Assembly (NCBI RefSeq): GCF_016735515.1
Contig: NZ_JAERQZ010000001.1
Location: forward strand, 4,762,746 to 4,826,745
Length of the DNA stretch: 64,000 nucleotides
Direction: 5' to 3'
Origin: Piscinibacter sp. HJYY11
GTDB lineage: Bacteria > Pseudomonadota > Gammaproteobacteria > Burkholderiales > Burkholderiaceae_C
Both the position numbers and the translations under genes were made by a program. Below are positions 16,645 through 26,092 of this stretch, in pieces; position 1 is the first letter of the stretch, and each line of letters begins with the position of its first letter. Under the pieces are notes generated by a model. That model was not told where the DNA came from. It ran no database searches and saw only the letters and a list, made by a program, of their open reading frames with translations.

Positions 16645-17037
16645 ATGAACACGAAAAGGCGGGTGCTCCTGGTCGAACCGCACTTCGTGATGCGCAACAC
16701 CGTGGCCAACGTGGCGCGGCAGCTGCGCCTGGCCGACGTGCACGAGGCTACGCACTACGAGACCGCGCTGCGCATGCTGCAGACGGATGTCTACGATGCG
16801 CTGCTCACCGACCTGGGCGACCGCAACGATGGCGTCACGCTGGTGCAGCAGGTGCGAGAAGGCGCCACGCTGTGCGACCCCGAGGTTCCGATCGCCGTGA
16901 TGGCCACGGGGCTCGATGCCGACACGGTCGGCATCTTCAAGACGCTCAAAGTCCAGCGCATCATGATCAAGCCGTTCAAGGTGAAGACGGCTGTCGAGGT
17001 GCTGGCGAGTTTGTCGGGTGTCGCGCTGCCGGCCTGA
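16645..17037 (+). CDS. Stand-alone receiver-like (CheY-type) protein
   Basis: 130 residues. The fold follows a response-regulator receiver: beta-1 RVLLVEPHFVMRNTV, the putative phospho-Asp in ALLTDLGDRNDG (about residue 52-55), and the conserved Lys in RIMIKPFKV near residue 110. The metal-binding acidic pair normally after beta-1 is replaced by Glu-Pro, so phosphorylation chemistry may be weakened or absent. There is no output domain. The short distance from the upstream GAF gene suggests they act together. Confidence 0.8.
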   Translation: MNTKRRVLLVEPHFVMRNTVANVARQLRLADVHEATHYETALRMLQTDVYDALLTDLGDRNDGVTLVQQVREGATLCDPEVPIAVMATGLDADTVGIFKTLKVQRIMIKPFKVKTAVEVLASLSGVALPA

Positions 17038-17046
17038 GGGCGAGGC

Positions 17047-18039
17047 TCAGGCGGGCGTGGACAAGACGCCCAGCTCCAGGATCTGCCGCGCCGCTGCCGC
17101 CTGCCTCGCGCGCTCCGCCTTGGCGTGTTCGCACAGCTGCATGCCGGTGTGGTTCTCCAGCGTCTCGGCCACCCAGTCGACGAAGACGCGCACTTTCGAC
17201 GACAGGTGCCGGTTCGACGGATACACCGCGTGGAAGGGCATGTCGTCCGACAGCCATTCGCACATCACGAGCTCCAGCGCACCGCAGCTCGGGTACTGGT
17301 GGAACATGTAGGTCGGCAGCCGGCCGACGCCCAGGCCCGCGAGGCAGGCGTCGATGTATGCGTTGGAGTCGTTGAGCGTCAAGGGGCTGTCGACCGTGAG
17401 CACCACACGCTCGCCGTTGCGGTTGAACTCCCAGTCGAAGACCTGACCGGTGCGCATGGAGAAATAGTTCAGGCACACGTGCTTCTTCAGGTCGTGCGGG
17501 TGCTCGGGCCGGCCATATTTGGCCAGGTAGCCGGGCGTCGCGCAGGTCACCACCTGCATCGTGCCCACGCGGCGCACCACCACCGACGGGTCTGTCACCT
17601 CGCCCACCCGCAGCGCGCAGTCGATGCCTTCGCTCAGCAGGTTGAGCGGGCGGTCGCTGCAGCCGAGCTCGAGCTCGATGTCGGGGTAGCGCTCGAGAAA
17701 CGTGTGCAAGAGCGGGATCAGCAACCGGCTCGCCACCGCCGTGCTCACGTCCACCCGCAGCTTGCCGTGCGGCGAGCCCTGGCGCGAGGAGAGTGACTCC
17801 TCGGCGTCACGCAAATCCTCGAGGATGCGCACGCAGCGCTCGTAATACGCGGCGCCGTCGGCGGTGACGGTCACCTTGCGCGTGGTCCGGTGCAGCAGCC
17901 GCACCTTCAGGTGGGCTTCCAGCTCGGCGATGCAGGCCGACAGCGTGGCCTTGGGCATGTTGAGCAACTCGGCCGCACTGGTGAAGCCACCGGTGTCGAC
18001 CACCCCGACAAAAGCCTGCATCGCGCGCAACTGGTCCAT
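17047..18039 (-). CDS. LysR-type transcriptional regulator
   Basis: 330 residues. The N-terminal helix-turn-helix is typical (MDQLRAMQAFVGVVDTGGFTSAAELLNMPKATLSACIAELE written here in parts: opening MDQLRAMQAF, recognition region LNMPKATLSACIAELE). A LysR substrate domain follows from about residue 90. It is divergent from the RND efflux operon with a 136-base gap, the usual arrangement for a regulator controlling its neighbour. The inducer is not deducible. The C-terminal extension after residue 295 is slightly longer than average. Confidence 0.92.
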   Translation of the reverse strand: MDQLRAMQAFVGVVDTGGFTSAAELLNMPKATLSACIAELEAHLKVRLLHRTTRKVTVTADGAAYYERCVRILEDLRDAEESLSSRQGSPHGKLRVDVSTAVASRLLIPLLHTFLERYPDIELELGCSDRPLNLLSEGIDCALRVGEVTDPSVVVRRVGTMQVVTCATPGYLAKYGRPEHPHDLKKHVCLNYFSMRTGQVFDWEFNRNGERVVLTVDSPLTLNDSNAYIDACLAGLGVGRLPTYMFHQYPSCGALELVMCEWLSDDMPFHAVYPSNRHLSSKVRVFVDWVAETLENHTGMQLCEHAKAERARQAAAARQILELGVLSTPA

Positions 18040-18175
18040 TGTCTTTAATCCTGAACAGTCAATCTGGGAATCGGCACTTTATAAGGTTTCAACCGATCAA
18101 TAAAGTCATGTCGCACCGCAGCATGGGTTTTCCATGCGCACAAACCTTCAAGAAAAAGCCACGCGAGGACCTGCC
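18040..18175. promoter_or_regulatory. Divergent promoter region between LysR gene and RND operon
   Basis: This gap holds the start regions of both genes. An A/T-rich patch contains an inverted repeat CTTTAT (18077-18082) and ATAAAG (18100-18105) with 17 bases between, in otherwise GC-rich DNA, a plausible LysR-type binding or promoter site. GAGGAC before 18176 is the ribosome site of the adaptor gene. The regulatory assignment is by position only. Confidence 0.35.
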
Positions 18176-19357
18176 ATGACTTCCCCCCGACCCACGTCCC
18201 TGATGTTTTCCACCCTGGTGCTGACGCTCGTGTCGGCCGCAGTCCTGTCGCTGGCCGGTTGCTCGGGCGGCGGCGAGGCCCAGGCCGCGGCGCCAGCCGG
18301 GGCGCCTCCGGCTCCGCCGGTCAGCGTGGCAGCAGTTGTCACGAAGAAGGTGCTCGAGCTGCAGGAGTTCTCGGGCCGCATCGAGGCGGTCGAGTCGGCG
18401 CAGATCCGCGCCCGCGTGGCCGGCACCATCGAGGCGGTGAAGTTCAAGCCCGGGGCCCTGGTGAAGAAGGGCGACGTGCTCTTCGTCATCGACCCGCGCA
18501 GCTACCAGGCCGAAGTGGCCCGGCTCGACGCCGCCGTGGCCAGCGCCCGCGCGAAGGCCGAGCATGCCAACGCCGAGTTCGAGCGCTCCAAGCTGCTGAA
18601 GGCCGACAACGCCATCTCGCAGCGCGACTTCGACGAGCGTGCGTCCAACGCCCGCCAGCTGGCCGCCAACGCCAAGGCCGACGAAGCCGCGCTCGCGGCC
18701 GCCAGGCTCAACCTCGACTTCTCGGTGGTGCGCGCGCCCATCTCCGGTCGCATCGGCAAGGCCGAGGTCACCGAGGGCAACCTGGTCGACAGCAGCGTGG
18801 TGCTCACCTCCATCGTCTCCATCGACCCGGTGTATGTGAGCTTCGATGGCGACGAGGCCACCTTCCTGCAGGTGGGCGCACTGGCGCGCCAGGGCGGCCC
18901 CGGCGTGAAGGTGCACGCCGGCCTGGCGAACGAGAGCGGCTTCCCGCACGAGGGCAAGCTCGACTTCGTCGACAACCGCATCGACCCGGTCTCGGGCACC
19001 GTGCGCATGCGCGCCGTGCTGCGCAACGCCGATGCGACGCTCGTGCCGGGCCTCTTTGCCCGCGTGCAGGTGGGCACCGATGGCGGCAAGGGTGAGGCGC
19101 TGCTGATCAACGACACCGCGATCGGCACCGACCAGAACCGCAAGTACGTCTACGTCGTCGGCGCCGACAACAAGGCCGAGTACCGCGTGGTCACGCTCGG
19201 GCCGCTGGTCGATGGCTTGCGCGTGGCGCGCAGTGGCCTGAAGCCGGGCGACCGCATCGTCGTCAACGGCCTGCAGCGCGTGCGGCCCGGCGCGCCCATC
19301 GCGCCCGAGGTCGTGCCGATGGTCACGTCTTCGGCCAGCGCGCCCGTGCGCCAGTAA
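18176..19357 (+). CDS. RND efflux periplasmic adaptor (AcrA/MexE family lipoprotein)
   Basis: 393 residues. The signal peptide ends in a lipobox LSLAGC. The protein then shows adaptor landmarks: VLELQEFSGRIEAVESAQIRAR, the lipoyl half-motif VKKGDVLFVIDPRSYQAEV, a coiled-coil hairpin, then LDFSVVRAPISGRIGKAEVT. It bridges the inner-membrane pump and the outer-membrane channel. The ATG at 18176 is preferred over that at 18134 because GAGGAC precedes it and the signal peptide begins there. The pump gene follows after 36 bases. Confidence 0.93.
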   Translation: MTSPRPTSLMFSTLVLTLVSAAVLSLAGCSGGGEAQAAAPAGAPPAPPVSVAAVVTKKVLELQEFSGRIEAVESAQIRARVAGTIEAVKFKPGALVKKGDVLFVIDPRSYQAEVARLDAAVASARAKAEHANAEFERSKLLKADNAISQRDFDERASNARQLAANAKADEAALAAARLNLDFSVVRAPISGRIGKAEVTEGNLVDSSVVLTSIVSIDPVYVSFDGDEATFLQVGALARQGGPGVKVHAGLANESGFPHEGKLDFVDNRIDPVSGTVRMRAVLRNADATLVPGLFARVQVGTDGGKGEALLINDTAIGTDQNRKYVYVVGADNKAEYRVVTLGPLVDGLRVARSGLKPGDRIVVNGLQRVRPGAPIAPEVVPMVTSSASAPVRQ

Positions 19358-19393
19358 GCGCCCGCCGCCCCAACCCCTTTCCGGATCACCGCC

Positions 19394-22300
19394 ATGCGTT
19401 TCTCCAGGTTCTTCGTGGACCGGCCCATCTTCGCGGCCGTGCTGTCCATCCTCATCTTCCTCGCCGGGCTGATCGCGATCTTCCGGTTGCCGATCTCCGA
19501 GTACCCCTCGGTCGTGCCGCCCTCGGTCGTGGTCAGCACGCGCTTCCCCGGCGCCAACCCGACCGTGATCGCGCAGACCGTCGCCGCGCCGCTCGAAGAG
19601 GCCATCAACGGCGTGGAAAACATGCTGTACATGGCCTCGCAGGCCACCGGCGACGGCGGCATGAACCTCACCGTCACCTTCAAGGTCGGCACCAACGTCG
19701 AGCAGGCCGAGACCCAGGTGCAGAACCGGGTGCAGCGTGCGCTGGCGCGCCTGCCCGAAGAAGTGCGCCAGATCGGCGTCACCACGCTCAAGAGCTCGCC
19801 CAACATCACGATGGTGGTTCACCTCGTGTCGCCCAACTCGCGCTACGACGAGGTGTACCTGAGCAACTACGCGGTGCTCAACATCAAGGACCGGCTCTCG
19901 CGCATTCCCGGCATGGGCCAGGTGCTGGTGTTCGGTGCCGGCGACTACTCAATGCGCGTGTGGCTCGATCCGCAGAAGATCGCGGCCCGGGGCCTCACCG
20001 CGCCCGACGTCGTCAACGCCATCCGCGAGCAGAACGTGCAGGTGGCCGCCGGCGTCGTGGGCGCGTCGCCCAACAAGAACGCGCCGTTCCAGCTCTCGGT
20101 GAACGCGCAGGGGCGCCTGTCGACCGAAGAAGAGTTCGGCGACATCATCGTCAAGACCGGCTCCAACGGAAACGGCGTCGGGGTCACGCGACTGCGCGAC
20201 ATCGCCCGCATCGAGCTCGGTGCGGCGCAGTATTCGCTGCGTTCGCTGCTCAACAACAAGCCGGCGGTGGCGCTGGGCATCTTCCAGGCACCAGGCTCCA
20301 ACGCGCTGCAGCTTTCGAGCGACGTGCGCAAGCTGATGGAGGAGCTGCAGCGCGACTTCCCCGAAGACCTGAAATACGAGATCGTCTACGACCCCACGAA
20401 GTTCGTCGAAGACTCCATCGCGGCGGTGATCAAGACGCTGCTTGAAGCGGTGGCGCTGGTGGTGCTGGTGGTGATCGTCTTCCTGCAGACCTGGCGAGCA
20501 TCGTTGATTCCGCTGCTGGCGGTGCCGGTGTCGGTGGTGGGCACGTTTGCGGTGCTGCTGGCCTTCGGCTTCTCGATCAACACGCTGAGCCTCTTCGGGC
20601 TGGTGCTCGCGATCGGCATCGTGGTCGACGACGCGATCGTGGTGGTCGAGAACGTGGAGCGCAACATCGCCAACGGCCTCACGCCACGCGAGGCCACGAT
20701 CCAGGCGATGAAGGAAGTCTCGGGCCCGATCATCGCGATCGCGCTGGTGCTGTGCGCGGTGTTCGTGCCGATCGCTTTCGTGTCGGGCCTGACCGGCCAG
20801 TTCTACCGCCAGTTCGCGCTGACGATCGCGATCTCGACGGTGATCTCGGCCTTCAACTCGCTGACGCTGTCGCCGGCACTCGCCGCGGCGCTGCTCAAGC
20901 CACACGATGCACCGAAGGACCGCCTCTCGCGCGGCATGGACTGGGCGCTCGGCGGCTTCTTCAAGCGCTTCAACCGCTTCTTCGACCGGTCCTCGAACGG
21001 CTACACCCGCGGCGTGCGCGGCGTGCTGAGCCACAAGGCCGCGACGATGGGTGTCTACCTCCTGCTGGTGGTGGCGGCGGTGGCGATGTTCCGCATCGTG
21101 CCCTCGGGCTTCGTGCCGGCGCAGGACAAGCAGTACCTGGTGGGCTTCGCGCAGCTGCCCGACGCGGCCTCGCTCGACCGCACCGATGCGGTGATCCGCC
21201 GCATGAGCGACATCGCGCAATCGGTGCCGGGGGTGAAGGAGTCGGTGGCCTTCCCGGGCCTGTCGATCCACGGCTTCATGAACGCGCCCAACTCGGGCAT
21301 CGTGTTCTACACGCTCGACGACTTCAAGGAGCGCAAGGGCCGCACCAGCGGTGAGATCGCGGCCGAGGTGAACCAGAAGCTCGGTGCGATTCAAGACGCG
21401 TTCATCATGGTCTTCCCGCCGCCCGCGGTGGATGGCCTGGGCACGACCGGCGGCTTCAAGCTCTACGTGCAGGACCGCGGCAACCTTGGGCAAGACGCGC
21501 TTTACCAGGCCGTGCAGGCGCTGCAGATGAAGGCCTGGCAGACGCCCGAGCTGGCGGGTGTGTTCTCGGGCTACCAGGTCAACGTGCCGCAGCTGAAGGC
21601 CGACGTCGACCGCACCAAGGCCAAGCAGATGGGCGTGCCGCTGTCGGACATCTTCGACACCATGCAGATCAACCTCGGCTCGCTGTACGTCAACGACTTC
21701 AACAAGTTCGGCCGTACCTACCAGGTGATCGCGCAGGCCGATGCGCCGTTCCGCGCCGATGCGTCGGCCATCGGCCAGTTCAAGGTGCGCAACGCCACCG
21801 GCGAGATGGTGCCGCTGGGCAGCCTGGTCAACGTGAGCTCGACCTACGGGCCCGACCGCGTGGAGCGCTACAACAGCTTCTTCGCGGCCGACTTCAACGG
21901 CGGGCCCGCGCCCGGCGTGTCGTCGGGGCAGGCGCAGGACATCATGGAGAGGCTTGCGAAGGAGACCCTGCCGCGTGGCATCGGCTTCGAGTGGACCGAC
22001 CTCACCTACCAGGAGATCCTGGCCGGCAACACGATGGTGATCGTGTTCCCGCTGTGCGTGCTGCTGGTGTTCCTGGTGCTGGCCGCGCAGTACGAGAGCT
22101 GGACGCTGCCGCTCGCGGTGATCCTCATCGTGCCAGCGTCCATCCTGTGTGCGCTGCTGGGCGTGTGGGCGACCAAGGGCGACAACAACATCTTCACGCA
22201 GATCGCGCTCTTCGTGCTGGTGGGGCTGGCGTCGAAGAACGCCATCCTGATCGTCGAGTTCGCACGCGACCTGGAACACCAGGGCCGCGGCGTGGTCGAG

Positions 22301-22567
22301 GCGGCGCTCGAGGCCTGCCGCCTGCGCCTGCGCCCGATCCTGATGACCTCCATCGCCTTCATCATGGGCGTGCTGCCGCTCGTCTTCTCGTCGGGCGCGG
22401 GCTCGGAGATGCGCCATGCCATGGGCGTGGCGGTGTTCGCCGGCATGCTGGGCGTGACGCTCTTCGGCCTCTTCCTCACGCCGCTCTTCTACGTGCTCCT
22501 GCGCACGCTGGCGCTGCGCATCGAGCGCCGTCGCAACGCCACCGCCGTGGCTGCCCTCGAGACCTGA
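19394..22567 (+). CDS. RND multidrug efflux pump, HAE1 family (AcrB/MexF-like)
   Basis: 1057 residues, the full length of hydrophobe/amphiphile pumps. It opens MRFSRFFVDRPIFAAVLSIL and contains the proton-relay motif GIVVDDAIVVVENVERN (about residue 406-422) and a second-half Lys region near LVGLASKNAILIVEFARD. It has twelve predicted membrane helices and two large periplasmic loops. It is the energy-coupled subunit of the tripartite pump, transcribed from the adaptor gene through the outer-membrane factor. Substrates are probably small hydrophobic or aromatic toxins; they cannot be specified. Confidence 0.95.
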   Translation: MRFSRFFVDRPIFAAVLSILIFLAGLIAIFRLPISEYPSVVPPSVVVSTRFPGANPTVIAQTVAAPLEEAINGVENMLYMASQATGDGGMNLTVTFKVGTNVEQAETQVQNRVQRALARLPEEVRQIGVTTLKSSPNITMVVHLVSPNSRYDEVYLSNYAVLNIKDRLSRIPGMGQVLVFGAGDYSMRVWLDPQKIAARGLTAPDVVNAIREQNVQVAAGVVGASPNKNAPFQLSVNAQGRLSTEEEFGDIIVKTGSNGNGVGVTRLRDIARIELGAAQYSLRSLLNNKPAVALGIFQAPGSNALQLSSDVRKLMEELQRDFPEDLKYEIVYDPTKFVEDSIAAVIKTLLEAVALVVLVVIVFLQTWRASLIPLLAVPVSVVGTFAVLLAFGFSINTLSLFGLVLAIGIVVDDAIVVVENVERNIANGLTPREATIQAMKEVSGPIIAIALVLCAVFVPIAFVSGLTGQFYRQFALTIAISTVISAFNSLTLSPALAAALLKPHDAPKDRLSRGMDWALGGFFKRFNRFFDRSSNGYTRGVRGVLSHKAATMGVYLLLVVAAVAMFRIVPSGFVPAQDKQYLVGFAQLPDAASLDRTDAVIRRMSDIAQSVPGVKESVAFPGLSIHGFMNAPNSGIVFYTLDDFKERKGRTSGEIAAEVNQKLGAIQDAFIMVFPPPAVDGLGTTGGFKLYVQDRGNLGQDALYQAVQALQMKAWQTPELAGVFSGYQVNVPQLKADVDRTKAKQMGVPLSDIFDTMQINLGSLYVNDFNKFGRTYQVIAQADAPFRADASAIGQFKVRNATGEMVPLGSLVNVSSTYGPDRVERYNSFFAADFNGGPAPGVSSGQAQDIMERLAKETLPRGIGFEWTDLTYQEILAGNTMVIVFPLCVLLVFLVLAAQYESWTLPLAVILIVPASILCALLGVWATKGDNNIFTQIALFVLVGLASKNAILIVEFARDLEHQGRGVVEAALEACRLRLRPILMTSIAFIMGVLPLVFSSGAGSEMRHAMGVAVFAGMLGVTLFGLFLTPLFYVLLRTLALRIERRRNATAVAALET

Positions 22568-22574
22568 GATCCAC

Positions 22575-24014
22575 ATGAGAACGCAACGACTCTTTTCCCT
22601 GACCGCACTGGCCGCCGCGCTGGTGCTTGCGGGCTGCTCGCTCGCACCCAAGGTGCCGGAGCCCGACCTCGCCGTGCCCACCGCCTTCAAGCAGGCCACG
22701 CCCGCCGAAGGCAGCTGGAAGCCTGCCGTGCCGGCCGAAGCGGCCGCGCGTGGCGCCTGGTGGACGGTCTTCGGTGATGCACGCCTCGACGCGCTCGAGG
22801 CGCAAGCCGAGAAGGCCAACCCGACGCTGGCCGTCGCCGCCTCTCGCGTGCGGGCGGCACGCGCCGCGCTCGGCCTGGCGCAAGCCGGCCGCTGGCCCAC
22901 CCTCGGCGTGAGCGCCGGCGCCACGCGCTCGCGCTCGGCCCCGGCGACGCTGGGCCTGCCCGATGGCACCGCCACGTCGGCCTCGACGATCTACCAGGCC
23001 GGCCTCGGCGCGCGCTACGAGATCGATCTGTTCGACCGTGTCGGCACCGGCGTGGCCGCAGCACGTGCCGATGCGCAAGGCGTGGAGGCGAGCTACCGCT
23101 CGGTGCTGCTCGCGCTGCAGGCCGACGTGGCGCAGGCCTACTTCTCGCTGCGCACGCTCGATGCCGAGCTCGCGCAGCTCGACGCGACGCTCGGCCTGCG
23201 CACCGAGAACAACCGCCTCATCGAGCGCCGCTTCAGCGCCGGTGCGGTGGCCGAGTTCGACGTGGCGCGCTCGCGCACCGAGCTCGCGACGGTGCAGGCG
23301 GAGCGCGCCGCGCTCGCCGGCCAGCGTGCGCGCACCGAGCATGCGCTGGCGCTGCTGCTGGGCCAGTCACCCTCGGCCTTCAGCCTCGACGTGGCGCCGC
23401 TGCTGGCTGCCGAGAAGGTGCCCGAGGTGCCGGCGGGCCTGCCCTCGGCGCTGCTCGAGCGCCGGCCCGACGTCACGGCGGCACAGCGCAGCCTGGCGGC
23501 CGCCACCGCACGGGTCGGCTTGGCACGCTCGGCCCTGTTCCCCGCGCTCGCGCTCACGGCCGAGGGCGGCCATGCATCGAGCGACCTGGAGAACCTCTTC
23601 AAGTGGAGCAGCCGCGCGTGGCTCGCGAGCGTGGTGTTCTCGCTGCCCATCCTCGACGGCGGGCGCAACAAGGCCGCGGTCGAGCAGGCCGAGGCGCAGC
23701 TCGACGGGGCGGTGGCCTCGTACCGCGGCACGGTGCTGTCGGCCTTCGCCGATGTGGAAGACAGCCTCGCCGGCCTCAGGGCCGTGCGCGAGCAGGTGCA
23801 GCACATCGACACGGCGCTCGTTTCGGCGCGCCGTGCGGCGGAGCTCGCCGACAAGCGCTACCGCGCCGGCGAAGACAGCTACCTGCAGCTGCTGGAGACG
23901 CAGCGCGACCTGCTCGCGGTGGAGCGCCAGGCCGTGCGCCTGCGCGGCGGCTGGGCCACGGGCACGGTCGCGCTCATCCGCTCTCTCGGTGGGGGCTGGA
24001 CGGTGCAGCAGTAG
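22575..24014 (+). CDS. Outer-membrane efflux channel (NodT/OprM family lipoprotein)
   Basis: 479 residues. The lipobox LVLAGC lies near residue 20. The body is the OprM duplication: [31 protein letters not shown] first half and [38 protein letters not shown] second half, both rich in heptad coiled coil. It starts 7 bases after the pump gene, completing the tripartite operon. Just downstream, at 24042-24065, a 9-bp GC stem with a six-base loop could slow or end transcription, but no T-run follows. Confidence 0.94.
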   Translation: MRTQRLFSLTALAAALVLAGCSLAPKVPEPDLAVPTAFKQATPAEGSWKPAVPAEAAARGAWWTVFGDARLDALEAQAEKANPTLAVAASRVRAARAALGLAQAGRWPTLGVSAGATRSRSAPATLGLPDGTATSASTIYQAGLGARYEIDLFDRVGTGVAAARADAQGVEASYRSVLLALQADVAQAYFSLRTLDAELAQLDATLGLRTENNRLIERRFSAGAVAEFDVARSRTELATVQAERAALAGQRARTEHALALLLGQSPSAFSLDVAPLLAAEKVPEVPAGLPSALLERRPDVTAAQRSLAAATARVGLARSALFPALALTAEGGHASSDLENLFKWSSRAWLASVVFSLPILDGGRNKAAVEQAEAQLDGAVASYRGTVLSAFADVEDSLAGLRAVREQVQHIDTALVSARRAAELADKRYRAGEDSYLQLLETQRDLLAVERQAVRLRGGWATGTVALIRSLGGGWTVQQ

Positions 24015-24081
24015 TCATCCCGGTTCCCTTGGGCCATGATCGCGGCGGCTGTAAGAAGCCGCCGCTGTCATCGACGGAGGC

Positions 24082-24106
24082 GTGTCGTTGTCATCGTCCA
24101 CGACAC
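24082..24106. promoter_or_regulatory. Inverted repeat upstream of bufA
   Basis: GTGTCGT (24082-24088) and ACGACAC (24100-24106) form a perfect 7-bp inverted repeat with an 11-base spacer, 28 bases before the bufA start. TGTCATCG also occurs twice as a direct repeat (24066-24073 and 24089-24096). Position suits an operator or promoter element for the bufferin operon. The binding factor is unknown. Confidence 0.3.
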
Positions 24107-24133
24107 CTCATCCAATTCCCCAAGGAGAACCCC

Positions 24134-24415
24134 ATGACCCAACGCCTGATCGCCTCGACCGCCCTCGCTTCCGTGCTGGTCCTCGGCCTCGCCGGCCATG
24201 CCGCCGCGCAAGACAGCGGCAAGGAGAAGTGCTACGGCATCGCCAAGGCCGGCCAGAACGACTGCGCCAACCTCTCGGGCTCGCACTCGTGCGCCGGCCA
24301 GTCCAAGACCGACAAGTCGCCCGACGAGTGGAAGTACGTCGCCAAGGGCACCTGCAAGAGCATGGGCGGCCTGAGCGCCGACGAAGCCAAGAAGGCCGCC
24401 GGCGCCAAGAAGTGA
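24134..24415 (+). CDS. bufA1: Bufferin precursor peptide BufA1 (DUF2282)
   Basis: 93 residues. The signal peptide cleaves near AGHAAA-Q26. The mature part has four Cys at 33, 44, 53 and 74 in the family context [21 protein letters not shown] and [12 protein letters not shown]2282 proteins of this form are precursors of bufferins: a DUF692 (MNIO) enzyme turns core Cys residues into copper-binding heterocycles, and the peptide sequesters copper in the periplasm. All four operon partners follow. AAGGAGA precedes the ATG. Its stop overlaps the bufB start (TGATG). Confidence 0.92.
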   Translation: MTQRLIASTALASVLVLGLAGHAAAQDSGKEKCYGIAKAGQNDCANLSGSHSCAGQSKTDKSPDEWKYVAKGTCKSMGGLSADEAKKAAGAKK

Positions 24416-25269
24416 TGAACGACGGCCTGCGCTGCGGTATCGGCCTGCGCCAGCCGCACTATGCGCAGGTGCTGGAAGAGCGGCCGCCGCTCGCCTTCGT
24501 CGAGGTCCACTCCGAGAACTTCTTCGGCGATGGCGGCGCGGCGCTCGCCGTCCTGCACGAGGCTCGCTCGCATTACCCGGTGAGCCTGCACGGCGTGGGC
24601 CTGTCGCTGGGCTCGGCGGCAGGTCTCGACCCGTGGCACCTCGACCGGCTCGCGCGGCTCGTGGCACGCATCGAGCCCGAGCGTGTGTCCGACCATGCGA
24701 GCTTCGCCCGTGCGCCAGTGCGAGAGGGCGGGCCGGTGCTGCATGGCAACGACCTGCTGCCGCTCGCCTTCACGCGCGAGTCGCTCGACATCATGGTGCG
24801 CAACGTGACGCAGGTGCAGGAGCGGCTGCGCCGGCCGATCCTCGTCGAGAACCTGTCGGCCTACCTCGCCTGGGCCGACGCCGAGATGAGCGAGCCCGAG
24901 TTCTTCAACGCGCTCGCGCGGCGCAGCGGCTGCGGCCTGCTGCTCGACGTCAACAACCTCGTGGTGAATGCGCTCAACGAGGGCGCTGCGGATGCGGTCT
25001 CGCAGGCCTGTGCGTGGGTCGATGCGATCGAGGCGCAGGCGGTCGGTGAGATCCACCTGGCGGGCTACTGCATCGTCGACGACGAAGAGGGCGAGATCGT
25101 CATCGACGACCACGGCAGCCGCGTGCACGAGCCGGTGTGGCAGGTGTACCGACACGCCGTTGCGCGTCTCGGCCCCAAGCCCACGCTGGTGGAGTGGGAC
25201 ACCGATCTGCCCTCGCTCGACGTGCTGCTCGGCGAAGCGGCGAAGGCGGCGCAATGTCTACCGAAGTGA
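24415..25269 (+). CDS. bufB: BufB, DUF692-family multinuclear iron oxidase (MNIO)
   Basis: 284 residues, matching DUF692 length. Recognisable segments are [34 protein letters not shown] opening (iron-binding His/Glu), [53 protein letters not shown] and [10 protein letters not shown]. Such enzymes use two or three irons to oxidise peptide Cys. Its substrate here is almost certainly the BufA1 peptide encoded directly before it. The ATG overlaps the bufA stop by one base, and the 3' end overlaps bufC by 16 bases, implying tight coupling. Confidence 0.95.
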   Translation: MNDGLRCGIGLRQPHYAQVLEERPPLAFVEVHSENFFGDGGAALAVLHEARSHYPVSLHGVGLSLGSAAGLDPWHLDRLARLVARIEPERVSDHASFARAPVREGGPVLHGNDLLPLAFTRESLDIMVRNVTQVQERLRRPILVENLSAYLAWADAEMSEPEFFNALARRSGCGLLLDVNNLVVNALNEGAADAVSQACAWVDAIEAQAVGEIHLAGYCIVDDEEGEIVIDDHGSRVHEPVWQVYRHAVARLGPKPTLVEWDTDLPSLDVLLGEAAKAAQCLPK

Positions 25270-26030
25270 AGCGCCAGCAGGCGCTGATGGCCGCCATTCT
25301 TCAGCGCGAGGAGGGCACGGCCCTGGCGCCGTGGTTGGCGGCGCGGCCTGCCGGTGTGGCGCGCGGCTTGCAGGCCTACCAGGCGAATGCTGGTGCCTCG
25401 GCCGAGCGGTCGCTGGCGGCGGCGTTCCCGACCGTGCAGGCGCTGGTCGGCGACGACTCGTTCGCGGCGCTGTCGCGCGCGTTCTGGCATGCCGAGCCGC
25501 CGGTGCGCGGCGACCTGGCGCAGTTCGGTGCCGGCCTGCCAAGCTTCATCGCCGCGAGCGAACAACTGGCCGACGTGCCTTACCTTGCCGACGTGGCCCG
25601 GCTCGACTGGCTGCTGGCCGAAGCCGAGCGTGCACAGGACGCCGAGGTGGAGCCCGCGAGCCTGCAGCTGTTGAGCGAGCTCGATCCGGCGCAGCTTCGC
25701 TTGCAGTTGATGCCCGGCGTGGCGCTGCTGAACAGCGCGCACCCGGTGGTCAGCGTCTGGCAGGCCCATCGATCGGCGGACGTCGGCGCGCAGCTTCGCG
25801 CCGCGCTCGAGGCCGCACCAGCCGAACACGCGCTCGTCTGGCGGGACGGTTGGCGCGCCTGCGCCGAGGCCCTCGATGCGGCCGCGGCGCGCTGGATGAA
25901 GAGCCTGCTGGCCGGCGAGTCGCTGGCCATGGCCCTCATTCACGCGGGCGAGGGCTTCGCGTTCGAGCCGTGGCTGGTGCAGGCATTGCAGCGGCAATGG
26001 CTGTGGCGGGCCGTGGCCTGCGACCGGTGA
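25254..26030 (+). CDS. bufC: BufC, DUF2063-family partner of the MNIO enzyme
   Basis: 258 residues. The N-terminal region matches DUF2063: [36 protein letters not shown], split here as [20 protein letters not shown] and [14 protein letters not shown]. In bufferin-type systems this protein binds the precursor and presents it to the DUF692 enzyme. It overlaps the bufB 3' end and precedes bufD by 62 bases. The start ATG (25254) matches homologues, which begin shortly before the DUF2063 motif. Confidence 0.9.
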   Translation: MSTEVKRQQALMAAILQREEGTALAPWLAARPAGVARGLQAYQANAGASAERSLAAAFPTVQALVGDDSFAALSRAFWHAEPPVRGDLAQFGAGLPSFIAASEQLADVPYLADVARLDWLLAEAERAQDAEVEPASLQLLSELDPAQLRLQLMPGVALLNSAHPVVSVWQAHRSADVGAQLRAALEAAPAEHALVWRDGWRACAEALDAAAARWMKSLLAGESLAMALIHAGEGFAFEPWLVQALQRQWLWRAVACDR

Positions 26031-26092
26031 TGCCGCTGCAAGAAGCGGCCGCGCTGCGCGACCAAGGTGCAGCCAAGCCAGGAGGAATTTCC

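Noticed and set aside
19949..22975. Long minus-strand open frame opposite the RND pump
   Set aside because: Composition is typical of antisense GC-rich frames and the RND pump on the plus strand explains the region.
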